DNA of 64,000 nt from a bacterium. GTDB lineage: Bacteria; Bdellovibrionota_C; UBA2361; RFPC01. The notes beneath the pieces are model-generated. The model had not been told where the DNA came from, did no database searches, and was given only the letters and a program-made list of their open reading frames with translations. The first letter of the stretch is position 1. Every line of letters begins with the position of its first letter. A program made the position numbers and the translations under genes. Shown in pieces: positions 26,216 to 34,646 of this stretch. The stretch is from NCBI GenBank assembly GCA_030428205.1, contig JAUIBK010000011.1, positions 33,142 through 97,141 on the forward strand. The letters are read 5' to 3'.

Positions 26216-28042
26216 GTGAAGAAAACGAAAGAAGAGCTTCGTACCGTCCTTGTTACTGATTGTGGTTCCACCACAACGAAGGCGCTTCTCTTTGAAAAGA
26301 CAGAAAAGGGGTGGCGCCAAACCTCTCGTGGAGAAGCTCCCACTACCGTTGAAAAGCCTGTTGCTGATGTGACCGTTGGAGCACTTAACGCTTTTACGGA
26401 AATTCAAGAGCTTACAGGACGATCGATCCTTAAAGATTCAACCGAAGAGCATCCTTTTGTTGTTACCGAGGGCGATCCGTCTTCTGGGATTGATCTCTAC
26501 CTCTCAACAAGTTCAGCCGGCGGTGGTTTGCAAATGATGGTAAGTGGCGTTGTGCGCCAGATGACAACAGAGTCAGCAGAGCGCGCTGCGCTTGGTGCAG
26601 GTGCTATTGTGCTTGAAGCTATCTCTGCGGACGACGAGCGAGAAGAGCACGAACGTGTCGAGCGTATTCGTCACTTACGACCAGATATCGTGTTGCTCAC
26701 TGGTGGAGTTGACGGTGGCTCAGAGGTGCATGTGGTAGAAGCTGCTGAAACTCTGCTTGCTGCAGCACCGAGGCCTCGCTTTGGAGACACCCTACAGCTC
26801 CCAGTTATTTATGCCGGAAACGCAGAGGCAGCAGAGGAAGTAAAAGAAATCCTCTCTCCAATTGCACAGATTTCTGTGGTTGAAAATATTCGCCCGACTC
26901 TTGAACGAGAGAATCTTGGACCCGCAAGAGAAGCCATTCATGAGTTCTTTCTCACTCATGTGATGAGCCACTCTCCAGGCTACGATAAGCTTCTCAGTTG
27001 GACTCCACTTCCTGTCATGCCAACCCCGGCAGCTGTTGGTGATATGGTCTCAAGCTTTGCAAAACGGAGAGGACTCCAAGTCCTCTGTGCTGATATCGGA
27101 GGTGCTACGACCGACGTTTTTAGTGTCTTTCACAACGAAGAGGGCGCGCCCATTTTTAACCGGACGGTGAGTGCGAATTTAGGAATGAGCTACTCTATCG
27201 CCAACGTGCTTATTGAAGCAGGAAGCGAGGCGATTGCTCGCTGGTTAAATTTCGAGCTCGAATTTTCAGAGCTCCGTGATCGACTTCGCAATAAGATGAT
27301 TCGCCCAACCTCCATTCCACAAACCAAAGAAGATCTTTGGCTTGAACAAGCCGTCTGTCGTGAAGCTTTGCGGCTTTCACTCGTACACCATAGAGAGCTT
27401 GCCGTTGGATTAAGTGGTGGGCAAAAACAGCGTGGTATTTCAGATATCTTTTCCCAGCAGTCAAACCGATATGAGCTCGTCAATATGATGAAGCTTGACC
27501 TCGTGATTGGCTCAGGGGGAGTGCTCAGCCACGCGCCACAAAGACTTGAAGCCGCGATGATGATGCTCGATGGTTTCGGACTTCAAGGAGTAACGGAGAT
27601 AGCCGTTGATTCTATTTTTATGATGCCACATCTCGGGGTTTTAGCCTCGCTTCACCCCGAAGCGGCCGAAGAGATCTTTGTTCATGATTGTATCGTACAT
27701 ATTGCTCACGCCATTGTGCCGGTATACTCGCTTACTCGCCTAAAACCTGGAACACCTTTGGCACGTGTGTCGTTCGGAGGAAAGAAAGCAGGAGAAGTCC
27801 TTGCTGGTGAGGTAACGCATATTCCCCTAGAGCAGGGAGCAAGTGGGGAGTTAGTGGTCACTCCTTCTTCATCAAAGATTGATGTCGGCGCTGGCAGAGG
27901 AAAGAAGGTCATCAAAGAGGTAACGCTTGGGCTCCACGGCCTACTCCTTGACGGAAGAAACCGCCCTCATGAATGGCCTGAGAGCGAGCAAGAGCGGCTC
28001 ACAATGCAACAACGTGTACTGCAAAGCGTGGGGATAGCGTAA
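26216..28042 (+). CDS. MutL/GlmL-type actin-fold ATPase
   Basis: 608 residues of the ASKHA (actin/Hsp70/sugar kinase) superfamily. Phosphate-1 motif VTDCGSTTTKALLF (13-26), a LLTGGVDGG loop (160-168), phosphate-2 CADIGGATTDVFSVF (291-305) and the adenosine motif VIGSGGVLSHAP (430-441) are intact. The closest named family is glutamate mutase accessory protein MutL/GlmL (about 460 residues), thought to reactivate or protect B12-dependent mutases. No mutase subunits are nearby and this protein is about 150 residues longer, so the role is probably different. GTG start two bases after the previous stop; the next gene overlaps by 1 nt. Confidence 0.85.
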   Translation: MKKTKEELRTVLVTDCGSTTTKALLFEKTEKGWRQTSRGEAPTTVEKPVADVTVGALNAFTEIQELTGRSILKDSTEEHPFVVTEGDPSSGIDLYLSTSSAGGGLQMMVSGVVRQMTTESAERAALGAGAIVLEAISADDEREEHERVERIRHLRPDIVLLTGGVDGGSEVHVVEAAETLLAAAPRPRFGDTLQLPVIYAGNAEAAEEVKEILSPIAQISVVENIRPTLERENLGPAREAIHEFFLTHVMSHSPGYDKLLSWTPLPVMPTPAAVGDMVSSFAKRRGLQVLCADIGGATTDVFSVFHNEEGAPIFNRTVSANLGMSYSIANVLIEAGSEAIARWLNFELEFSELRDRLRNKMIRPTSIPQTKEDLWLEQAVCREALRLSLVHHRELAVGLSGGQKQRGISDIFSQQSNRYELVNMMKLDLVIGSGGVLSHAPQRLEAAMMMLDGFGLQGVTEIAVDSIFMMPHLGVLASLHPEAAEEIFVHDCIVHIAHAIVPVYSLTRLKPGTPLARVSFGGKKAGEVLAGEVTHIPLEQGASGELVVTPSSSKIDVGAGRGKKVIKEVTLGLHGLLLDGRNRPHEWPESEQERLTMQQRVLQSVGIA

Positions 28043-29166
28043 TGTCTCGAGCATTTACTCCAGGATTACACGTTACTGCATCGACGCTTATCCGAAGACG
28101 GCGAGAGCTTCCACTGCTCGGTGAAGTCCTCGTAGAAATGGGGGATGCTGTTCCGGTGGGTGTTGATGTTGCCAAAGGCGAGCTCCCGGGCGAGCTCTAT
28201 GTTCTTCGCTTGCCAGAGCGAATGGGCCTTGAGGTCTTTGAAGTACTCGGAGGACTCAAGAAGAAGGCAGGTGAGAGGGTCAACAAAGGAGAGCTCTTGT
28301 GTGAACACGCTGGTCTCTTTGGCCTTCTTAAAACCCGTTACGCTTCTCCTGATACTGGAGTCATCGAATTTATCACCGAAAAATCAGGCCATGTAGCCCT
28401 GCGCCTTCCATCAAAACCGATCTCTGTTGATTCGTTTATGGGTGGATGTGTGGTTGAGATTGAAGAGGGAAAAGCTGTTGTATTGGAAACTGAAGCTGCC
28501 TTTGTTCAAGGTATTTTTGGTGTTGGCGGAGAACGAGCTGGCGTTATCCGCATGCTCGATATTGAGCCAGATAAAGAAATTACCCCTAGTGATCTTCCAG
28601 AGGATATTTCAGGTTCTATTCTCGTAGGAGGAGCACGTCCTCAACTTGAGGCACTACAACTTGCAGCAGAACGGGGAGCCGTTGGTTGTATTACCGGTTC
28701 AATTGACGATCAGGTATTAGCTGCCTATCTTGGATATGATCTTGGGATAGCCCTTACCGGCGATGAAGACGTTCCGCTGACTTTGATTATGACGGAAGGC
28801 TTTGGAAACATGCGCATGTCTCGTCGCTCGTTAGAAGTTCTCTCAAAACACGATGAGGCAACAGCAGTTATGAACGGAATGACACAAGTTCGCGCTGGTG
28901 CTGTTCGACCAGAAGTCATTATTCCTCTTGAGAGCAAAAGTGATCATTCCATTGTTGATGAGCAGCAGTTAGCTAAAGGGCTTGATATAGGCTCTGAGGT
29001 ACGTCTCATTCGGGTTCCGTATTTTGGACAACGTGCTGTTATCACAAAACTCCCAAAAGAAGAGTATCAAATCGAAACAGGTGCTCATACTCGTGTACTT
29101 CATGCAAAGCTTGAGAGTACGGGGGAAGAAGTGATTGTTCCTCGGGCTAATGTTGAGTTGTTGTAA
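28042..29166 (+). CDS. Barrel/KOW-domain protein coupled to the MutL-like gene
   Basis: 374 residues, no transmembrane helices. The N-terminal half looks like barrel-sandwich repeats (LGEVLVEMGDAVPVG, VNKGELLCEHAG, DTGVIEFITEKSGHVAL, GGCVVEIEEGKAVVLETEA) as in biotinyl/lipoyl-like or RnfC-type carriers, but no acceptor Lys motif is evident. The middle (about 200-260) is Rossmann-like (SILVGGARPQLEALQLAAERGAVG). The C-terminal 55 residues resemble a KOW/SH3-like barrel (GSEVRLIRVPYFGQRAVITKL). It overlaps the MutL-like stop by 1 nt (TAATG). It is the last gene of the seven-gene operon and probably its cytoplasmic partner. Function unknown. Confidence 0.75.
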   Translation: MSRAFTPGLHVTASTLIRRRRELPLLGEVLVEMGDAVPVGVDVAKGELPGELYVLRLPERMGLEVFEVLGGLKKKAGERVNKGELLCEHAGLFGLLKTRYASPDTGVIEFITEKSGHVALRLPSKPISVDSFMGGCVVEIEEGKAVVLETEAAFVQGIFGVGGERAGVIRMLDIEPDKEITPSDLPEDISGSILVGGARPQLEALQLAAERGAVGCITGSIDDQVLAAYLGYDLGIALTGDEDVPLTLIMTEGFGNMRMSRRSLEVLSKHDEATAVMNGMTQVRAGAVRPEVIIPLESKSDHSIVDEQQLAKGLDIGSEVRLIRVPYFGQRAVITKLPKEEYQIETGAHTRVLHAKLESTGEEVIVPRANVELL

Positions 29167-29199
29167 GGCGCGTGCTTAGCCTAAATACTCTTTTCGTTG

Positions 29200-29286
29200 C
29201 CATTTTCTTGAACTTCTTACTCCGTGGCGAAAGAAGTATTGTAACGCTGAGAATTGTGACACGGAGTAAAAAGTTCAAGAAAATGG
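29200..29286. repeat. Inverted-repeat element, copy 1 of a two-copy family
   Basis: Arms 29200-29226 and 29260-29286 are complementary at 26 of 27 positions around a 33-bp centre. The arm sequence (CCATTTTCTTGAACTT...CTCCGTG) is the same family as the perfect 30-bp arms at 51636-51723. Similarity continues outside the left arm (TTTTCGTTGCCA versus TTTTCGTTACCA on the complement of the other copy). It lies between two convergent genes here and could double as a bidirectional terminator. Confidence 0.9.
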
Positions 29287-29307
29287 TTGTTCACTCTAAA
29301 TCTGTGG

Positions 29308-29997
29308 TTAGAACCCAAAAGATTTTAGTACCGAATCAACATCATCCTGGTCCAGCGGTCCATCGGAAGCTTCTTCTGGTTGCTCTTCTACCTCAACAAT
29401 ATTGGTCTCACCGTCTTCAACTCCAAAGACTTGGACGAGAGAAACGAGATTTGTTTCAAGCTCTGTAACAAGACGAATAACTTTTCTTAAGACTTGACCT
29501 GAGAGATCTTGAAAGCCTTGAGCCATGATCAGCTCACTATTAGCATGAAGAGACTCCTCGATACTTTTCTTTTCTTCTTGAATATAAGTCAGGAGTGATG
29601 ATTTATCTTCTTCTGCAAAAGCGCTCTTTGATGAGATAAGCTGCTCAAGCTCTTCCATCCGTGTCTTGTTATGTTGAAGTCGCTGTTCTTCTCCTTCTGC
29701 AAGTTCGAGAGTTTGATGAGCTGCTTCAAAAGTCATGTTAATAACGGCTTCAAGCTTACTTGCCGCATCTGGAAGTGTGGTGGAGCTCATGTCTGTTCCA
29801 CCGACAATAAGGTTCTTTTGGAAATCTTTTAAGGACTCATGAAGTGTTCGTGCGAGGGAGCCTACTTTTGAAAAGAGTTCGCTTTCTCGATTGGCTCCAA
29901 GTTCAAGAAGGGCTTCTTCGATTTGTTGCTCATCTCCACTTCCAAGCGATTCGATCAGATTTTGGAGAGAAGTATCGTTGAGTTTTTGAGAGGACAT
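29308..29997 (-). CDS. cheZ: Chemotaxis phosphatase CheZ
   Basis: A 229-residue all-helical protein. The catalytic segment MAQGFQDLSGQVLRKVI carries the Asp (164) and Gln (168) that position water to dephosphorylate CheY-P. The C-terminal peptide LDQDDVDSVLKSFGF matches the CheY-docking tail. A long dimerising helical hairpin (about 75-190) is apparent. It lies 11 bp downstream of cheY, so both are in one operon. CheZ is typical of proteobacteria-type chemotaxis. Confidence 0.93.
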   Translation of the reverse strand: MSSQKLNDTSLQNLIESLGSGDEQQIEEALLELGANRESELFSKVGSLARTLHESLKDFQKNLIVGGTDMSSTTLPDAASKLEAVINMTFEAAHQTLELAEGEEQRLQHNKTRMEELEQLISSKSAFAEEDKSSLLTYIQEEKKSIEESLHANSELIMAQGFQDLSGQVLRKVIRLVTELETNLVSLVQVFGVEDGETNIVEVEEQPEEASDGPLDQDDVDSVLKSFGF

Positions 29998-30008
29998 GCT
30001 CCTTCCCC

Positions 30009-30401
30009 TTATTTAAAGATTGCTTCCATCTTTTCTGTGAGAAGGTCGGCAGTAAAAGGCTTGATGATATAGTTTGAAACACCAGCCTTCGCTGCTTCAA
30101 GGATATTTTCCTTCTGAGCTTCTGCCGTCACCATGAGAAATGGAATGTGCTTGAGATCGTCTGAAGCACGTACTGCTTTAAGCAAATCGATTCCCATCAT
30201 ATTTGGCATATTCCAGTCCGAGACGATAAATTTGAACTCGCCAACATTAAGCTTTTCAAGAGCGACTGCTCCATCTTCGGCCTCGGTGATGTTGTTAAAA
30301 CCAAGTTGCTTCAAGCAGTTTTTGACAATTCGTCTCATCGTTGAAAAGTCATCAACAACAAGTATTGGCATGTTTTTATCGAGCTTATTCAGCGATGACA
30401 T
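30009..30401 (-). CDS. cheY: Chemotaxis response regulator CheY
   Basis: A 130-residue stand-alone receiver domain. It has the acidic pair Asp17/Asp18 (ILVVDDFS), phosphoacceptor Asp62 ([13 protein letters not shown]), Thr92 (FLMVTAEA) and Lys114 (YIIKPF). The DWNMP and KPF contexts are those of the true CheY that binds FliM. Aromatic residue 111 precedes the KPF switch region. AAGGAAATGTGAC precedes the ATG. It is followed directly by cheZ. No receptor or CheA genes are in the window. Confidence 0.95.
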   Translation of the reverse strand: MSSLNKLDKNMPILVVDDFSTMRRIVKNCLKQLGFNNITEAEDGAVALEKLNVGEFKFIVSDWNMPNMMGIDLLKAVRASDDLKHIPFLMVTAEAQKENILEAAKAGVSNYIIKPFTADLLTEKMEAIFK

Positions 30402-30437
30402 GTCACATTTCCTTTATGAAATGAAAAGTTAAAATGT

Positions 30438-30719
30438 TTAAGCTACACAGAATTCAACAGTACAGTTTTGTCCTTCGGCAATGTCCTTCCAAACGTCTTC
30501 GTCTCGCACCGATTTTCCGCTACTCTCTTTATGACTCCAGTATTTTGGTGATCCGGTCTCGTTTCGTGGGTGAGCTGGTGTCTGATACAATGCGTCGCCT
30601 GGTTGAGCAATGTAGCTTAACCAGTACTTGGCTTTCTTTAGATCTTCAGCAACAAAAACAGCCTCAATCTTTCCATTTTCAACGATACGATAGACTACAA
30701 ATGGCCCTGTCCACTCCAT
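30438..30719 (-). CDS. Small protein of unknown function
   Basis: About 93 residues from the chosen ATG, which has AAAGAGGA five bases upstream; the in-frame TTG six codons earlier overlaps that ribosome site. The sequence (MEWTGPFVVYRIVENGKIEAVFVAEDLKKAKYWLSYIAQPGDALYQTP) has alternating strands and a helix. There is no signal peptide or membrane segment. No family recognised. It lies 36 bp upstream of cheY on the same strand and could be co-transcribed with cheYZ. Confidence 0.6.
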   Translation of the reverse strand: MEWTGPFVVYRIVENGKIEAVFVAEDLKKAKYWLSYIAQPGDALYQTPAHPRNETGSPKYWSHKESSGKSVRDEDVWKDIAEGQNCTVEFCVA

Positions 30720-30869
30720 ACGATCCTCTTTATTCAAGTTGAGCTACTCAGATGATTAATCGGTAGGGGGGGAGAAAAAATTAAGAGATTCTCTCAGGTA
30801 ACTGAGGGGCTCGATAGGAAGTGAAGGTGTTGTAGTTAACTACCTGATAATATTGAAGGGGAGGTGGGT

Positions 30870-31406
30870 TTATCGAGAAGAACGTGGGTGTGTCGGAGTA
30901 AAATCGACTGTGTCACGCTCAGAGACAATCACACCATCGCCCCATTCGTGGTCAACGACAGGGGAGTTATAGGCAAATCGACCCTCATCATCAGGATTGT
31001 AGGTCTTACTCGTAATATAAAAGAGGTGAGCAAATTCAGATAGCACTTTGCCGCCATGGAGTACGCCAGGTGGAATACAAACAGTAGCAGATGAGTCTCC
31101 AGTTTCTCCGAGTTGAAAAACAAGTTTTGTTTGGTACGTGGGGCTTTCTTCACGGTTGTCAAAGAGTACAACCTCAAGCAACCCGAGACCAACATACCAC
31201 CAGTCTGTTTGTATGTGATGATAGTGCCAAGCTTTTACGACATTTTTTTCCATTTTACTGTGGCTCCACTGTGCAAAAGAACCATCAGGGAAAAAAGTAT
31301 CGGTTGAACGGATAACTTCTCGAAAGAAGCCGCGAGAATCTGGATGAGTTGTCAGTGGTTTGAATGTTACGCCGAGAATCGAGTCGTTTTCAGGTAGTTG
31401 TGCCAT
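30870..31406 (-). CDS. dTDP-4-dehydrorhamnose 3,5-epimerase-like cupin
   Basis: 178 residues, the usual RmlC length, with the pattern DSRGFFREVIR near the N terminus. NVVKAWHYHHIQTDWWYVGLG (the catalytic-His strand), IPPGVLHGGKVLSEFAHLFYITSKTYNPDDEGRF and the final NSPVVDHEWG follow. RmlC-type enzymes epimerise dTDP-4-keto-6-deoxyglucose at C3/C5. The canonical GLHYQ is AWHYHH here and the rml genes are absent, so the true substrate may be another nucleotide sugar. It lies 7 bp after the tsaC stop on the same strand. Confidence 0.8.
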   Translation of the reverse strand: MAQLPENDSILGVTFKPLTTHPDSRGFFREVIRSTDTFFPDGSFAQWSHSKMEKNVVKAWHYHHIQTDWWYVGLGLLEVVLFDNREESPTYQTKLVFQLGETGDSSATVCIPPGVLHGGKVLSEFAHLFYITSKTYNPDDEGRFAYNSPVVDHEWGDGVIVSERDTVDFTPTHPRSSR

Positions 31407-31413
31407 AGAAGAA

Positions 31414-32400
31414 TTAAGAGGCTGAGGCTCGTTCGAGTCTGTCCATTATTGCTCGCCCAATACCGTCTCTCTCACATGTGTCAACGATAATAGCGTCGAG
31501 TCCCTTGGTATCAAGAGAACGTAAGGCAGCATATAACTTTCGAGCAACATCATTCAAGTTCTTCGAGTCGCTTAAAGTCGTTATCGAGGCATAATCAGTG
31601 TTTTCTTCTTGTGTTGTAGCTGAGAATGAAATGAGTGCCGTGTGAGAAGGCGAGTGGTTGCTCGGAGCGTCTTCTCTTAGATAAATAGGGGTATGGGGGC
31701 TGTAGTGCAGGGCGAGTTGACCAGGGGCAGATGGAGTCTCTTGTTCGCTTTGGGGCTTGGCAAGTGTTAGCTCGGGGATAAGTTCTTTGAGCTCCTCGTA
31801 CGTAAGAGCTCCTGGTCGAAGGAGGCAGGCGTTCCTTTCTCCAATTGAAACAATTGTCGACTCTAGGCCAAATTGTGTTTCTCCGCTATCGAGGATGAGT
31901 TCGAGATCTTCGCCGAGATCGTCTGCGACGTGCTGTGCTGTGGTTGGACTAACGTAGGAAGAGCGGTTAGCGCTCGGAGCAGCAATTGGAGTATGAACAG
32001 CTTGAAGGAACTTGAGAGCCGCTTGAGATTGTGGAACACGTAAAGCGACTGTTGGTAAGCCAGCTGTAACGGTTTTGGGAAAAAGAGAGGCTGCTGGAAC
32101 AACAAGTGTGAGGGGAGCAGGCCAAAGCTTACCAAGCGTTACAAAAGCATCATGTTGCCATGTGTTTGGTGTAAGCGAAGTAAGCGAAAGAGCATTCTTG
32201 AATGAGTCGGTATGAACGATCAGTGGATTGTTGCTCGGCCTTCCTTTCGTCTTATAGATTTTCTTACATGCGTCTTCTTGTAGAGCATCAGCCCCGAGAC
32301 CGTAAACAGTCTCTGTTGGAAAAGCTACAAGTCCACCAGAGGCAATAATAGCCTTTGCCCTCTGGAGGGAGTCAGGAGAAATGGGGCAAATCTGTGCCAT
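31414..32400 (-). CDS. L-threonylcarbamoyladenylate synthase (Sua5 type)
   Basis: 328 residues: an N-terminal YrdC/TsaC domain (FPTETVYGLGADAL, KIYKTKGRPSNNPLIVH, GLPTVALRVP, IAAPSANRSSYVSPT, SGETQFGLESTIVSI, LRPGALTYEEL) followed by a linker (PGQLALHYSPHTPI) and the C-terminal Sua5 domain. The enzyme makes threonylcarbamoyl-AMP from threonine, bicarbonate and ATP for the t6A37 tRNA modification. The two-domain Sua5 form is longer than E. coli TsaC. The ribosome site is weak. Other t6A genes are not in the window. Confidence 0.93.
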   Translation of the reverse strand: MAQICPISPDSLQRAKAIIASGGLVAFPTETVYGLGADALQEDACKKIYKTKGRPSNNPLIVHTDSFKNALSLTSLTPNTWQHDAFVTLGKLWPAPLTLVVPAASLFPKTVTAGLPTVALRVPQSQAALKFLQAVHTPIAAPSANRSSYVSPTTAQHVADDLGEDLELILDSGETQFGLESTIVSIGERNACLLRPGALTYEELKELIPELTLAKPQSEQETPSAPGQLALHYSPHTPIYLREDAPSNHSPSHTALISFSATTQEENTDYASITTLSDSKNLNDVARKLYAALRSLDTKGLDAIIVDTCERDGIGRAIMDRLERASAS

Positions 32401-32426
32401 ATTTGAGGTCTAAAATAGGCTGCGAA

Positions 32427-32870
32427 CTAAGGCCTTGTCAGTTGGTGAGAAATCTCTTTTGTACAGCTGTTAAGAGAGTCGTTGAGGGTAGGAATGCTTG
32501 CACTCAGTGTCTCAGGTTGAATGAGTTTACTCAGCAAAGTGCTATCGAAATTTGAGAGGCAATTTTGATCGACGAGTTGTGGTCCAAGAAATCCAGGAGC
32601 TGACTCTTCGCCAGATGGGCGCACAGGAGACATCATCCAACGGCGGTATGTGAGTTTGCCTAACTCTGTTCCTTCACAGAAAGGGTGCTTGGCTGAAGAA
32701 AAAAGGCAATTTGAACGCTCTGTTCCTTCGGACGTAAAACATTCCTTAAGAAGTTGAGCGCACTGAGGAGAAGCTTCATGAATAGTGCTCGTAGTTGTTG
32801 TTGGAGCAGCAAAGGCTTCACAAGAAACGAAAATAAGTAGTCCAAATACTGCAAGTGACAAAGGCTTCAT
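32427..32870 (-). CDS. Secreted cysteine-containing protein of unknown function
   Basis: 147 residues. Signal peptide MKPLSLAVFGLLIFVSCEAFA with cleavage before APTTTT; a Cys at the end of the hydrophobic core (SCEAFA) does not fit a lipobox well. The mature protein has about six cysteines (CAQLLKECF, NCLF, FCEG, NCLS, SCTK), suggesting disulfides. GGAGGA lies nine bases before the ATG. Together with the protein at 1858-2406 it is one of two small Cys-rich exported proteins in the window, but their sequences do not look homologous. Function unknown. Confidence 0.7.
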   Translation of the reverse strand: MKPLSLAVFGLLIFVSCEAFAAPTTTTSTIHEASPQCAQLLKECFTSEGTERSNCLFSSAKHPFCEGTELGKLTYRRWMMSPVRPSGEESAPGFLGPQLVDQNCLSNFDSTLLSKLIQPETLSASIPTLNDSLNSCTKEISHQLTRP

Positions 32871-33023
32871 CTGTCATGTCCTCCAAATTGAGCATGTATG
32901 CTAAACCGCTGGCTCGAGAGTATTGTACCACCACGGAAAAACTTACGCCAAAATATCGTACCTCATGCTAGATATCTTCAGGGTAAAGGGGAACGAGCTT
33001 AACTTGCTGATAATATAACTGGT

Positions 33024-34634
33024 TTATGGGCTGGAAGAGGGAGCTAAGAGCTTCCCCCATGCCTCTTCTGTGCCGTGTGGCGTTCTCTTGAGAAGAAGGA
33101 GCATTCTTTTATGAGAATTGAAAGAAGAAAGAGGGACGAGAATTGGTGCGTACTCTGAGGTAATGGCACGGTGCGCGTGCCACTCGCGAGCGATACGTTT
33201 AGCCGAAGCTTTCAGTCTTTTTCCTGAGAGGAGCTTCGCGTCGAGGTAGGTTGGTTGGTATTTGAGGAAAAATTCGATAGGGGCTTCTTTGTCGTGGCCG
33301 GGTGAGCGAGGAGTGTGAGATTCGGGGAGGTGTGCGACTTCTTTGCTCACCAGGCCAAACTGATCGTAGATAGTCAGCTCAGAAAAGTAGCCAACGTTTC
33401 CTATTGCTTTTGCTACTAGCGAGTCACCAGTTTGTGTCACTGCTTTAAGAGTAAGCCCTTTCTCTTTCCAGCTTACAGAGCGCTGTTTCATGGCTTGCCA
33501 CTGCTCTGTTTCGCTGCGGAACTGTTTTGTATTCTCTCGAAAGTGAAGTTGACTTCGAATGTTTTCAGGAACGATATGAATATTCCAAGCAGGAAGAACG
33601 GATGAAACGAGAAGAAAAAGGAGAAAGGAGAGAGTGCTATTCCTTGTGATTTTTTGGGAAGACTCAAAAAAGTGTCGACAAGAAGCTACAAGAAGTATCG
33701 CTTGAAAAACGAAAGCGGGAACAAGGAAGCGACCCATCGCCATAAAATCACCCCCGCTAAGAACTGCATAAATCACGAAAGCAAGAAAACAACAGGCGGG
33801 GAGAAACAGTTGGTGCTTGGGGCGGACCAGAGAGGCAAAAGAGAAGAGAAGCGCAGCGAGAAACGATGGAAATGTTAAGGCAAAAACAGCAACGTATTTC
33901 CACCCTCGTTCGAGTCGCAGAAGAGTTACCTCGCCTTTCGCAAGCACGGTGTTTGGGAAGAACTCACCGTAGTATGAATGCCTCCAAATTGTAAGAAGAG
34001 CGATGGAAAAAATAATGGTGAGAAGATAGAGCAATGTGCGTCTTCGTGACAGAAGAGGAGAGAAGAGCAGGGAGAGTCCCCCAAGTCCAATCGCAACTAT
34101 GGCTCCTTCCGCACGTATGAGAACGAGGAGTATTCCAAAGAGTATGGAATAACGAAGCGAAGTCCAGTCAAAGAGCGCTCGGTAACAGAGAAAGACGAGT
34201 AGCGCATAGGGGGCGGTCGCTAATCCACCAGATGACCAGAGGGCAAGGGGAGGAAAGAGTGCGCACAACAATACTCCAAAGGTAGAGATACGTAGCGAGA
34301 GTTTTAGAGAAGTAGAGAGGTGGTCGCTGAGTTGATAGAGAAGCACGAGCGAGCAAAGAGTTGAAAGGAGTGGTGCAAAGAGTTCGCTCGAGATGTTTAG
34401 CCGCTCATAGAAAGCGCAGATCAAGACCCACAGAAGATTGCTATATCCCTCTACCGGAGCATGTGGTCCAAGGTTGTAGCGGAGGCCTTCTCCCATTGCA
34501 AAGTGCTTTGCATAACGAAATGAAATAAAGGCGTCGTCACAGACGAACCAAAAAGTATAGACAAGAGGTAGATAACAGAGACAAGAGAAGAGAAAGAGGC
34601 TTCTCGCTTGTCGGGTTTCGAGAGTAGATGACAT
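33024..34634 (-). CDS. GT-C type membrane glycosyltransferase
   Basis: 536 residues with ten or more hydrophobic helices. The first periplasmic loop contains [23 protein letters not shown] followed by [16 protein letters not shown]. The DD in the first loop and the VEGYSN motif are typical of polyprenyl-phosphate-sugar-using GT-C enzymes (arabinofuranosyl- and mannosyltransferase-like). A C-terminal soluble periplasmic domain (about 370-536) includes [15 protein letters not shown]. It likely transfers a sugar from a lipid carrier to an envelope glycan or protein. It follows the ATP-grasp-like gene by 12 bp. Confidence 0.8.
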   Translation of the reverse strand: MSSTLETRQARSLFLFSCLCYLPLVYTFWFVCDDAFISFRYAKHFAMGEGLRYNLGPHAPVEGYSNLLWVLICAFYERLNISSELFAPLLSTLCSLVLLYQLSDHLSTSLKLSLRISTFGVLLCALFPPLALWSSGGLATAPYALLVFLCYRALFDWTSLRYSILFGILLVLIRAEGAIVAIGLGGLSLLFSPLLSRRRTLLYLLTIIFSIALLTIWRHSYYGEFFPNTVLAKGEVTLLRLERGWKYVAVFALTFPSFLAALLFSFASLVRPKHQLFLPACCFLAFVIYAVLSGGDFMAMGRFLVPAFVFQAILLVASCRHFFESSQKITRNSTLSFLLFLLVSSVLPAWNIHIVPENIRSQLHFRENTKQFRSETEQWQAMKQRSVSWKEKGLTLKAVTQTGDSLVAKAIGNVGYFSELTIYDQFGLVSKEVAHLPESHTPRSPGHDKEAPIEFFLKYQPTYLDAKLLSGKRLKASAKRIAREWHAHRAITSEYAPILVPLSSFNSHKRMLLLLKRTPHGTEEAWGKLLAPSSSP

Positions 34635-34646
34635 AGGGTATGGATA

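Noticed and set aside
26216..28042. DNA mismatch repair MutL
   Set aside because: The name is shared, but the motifs are of the ASKHA actin fold (DCGSTTTK, ADIGGATTD), not the GHKL ATPase fold of mismatch-repair MutL.
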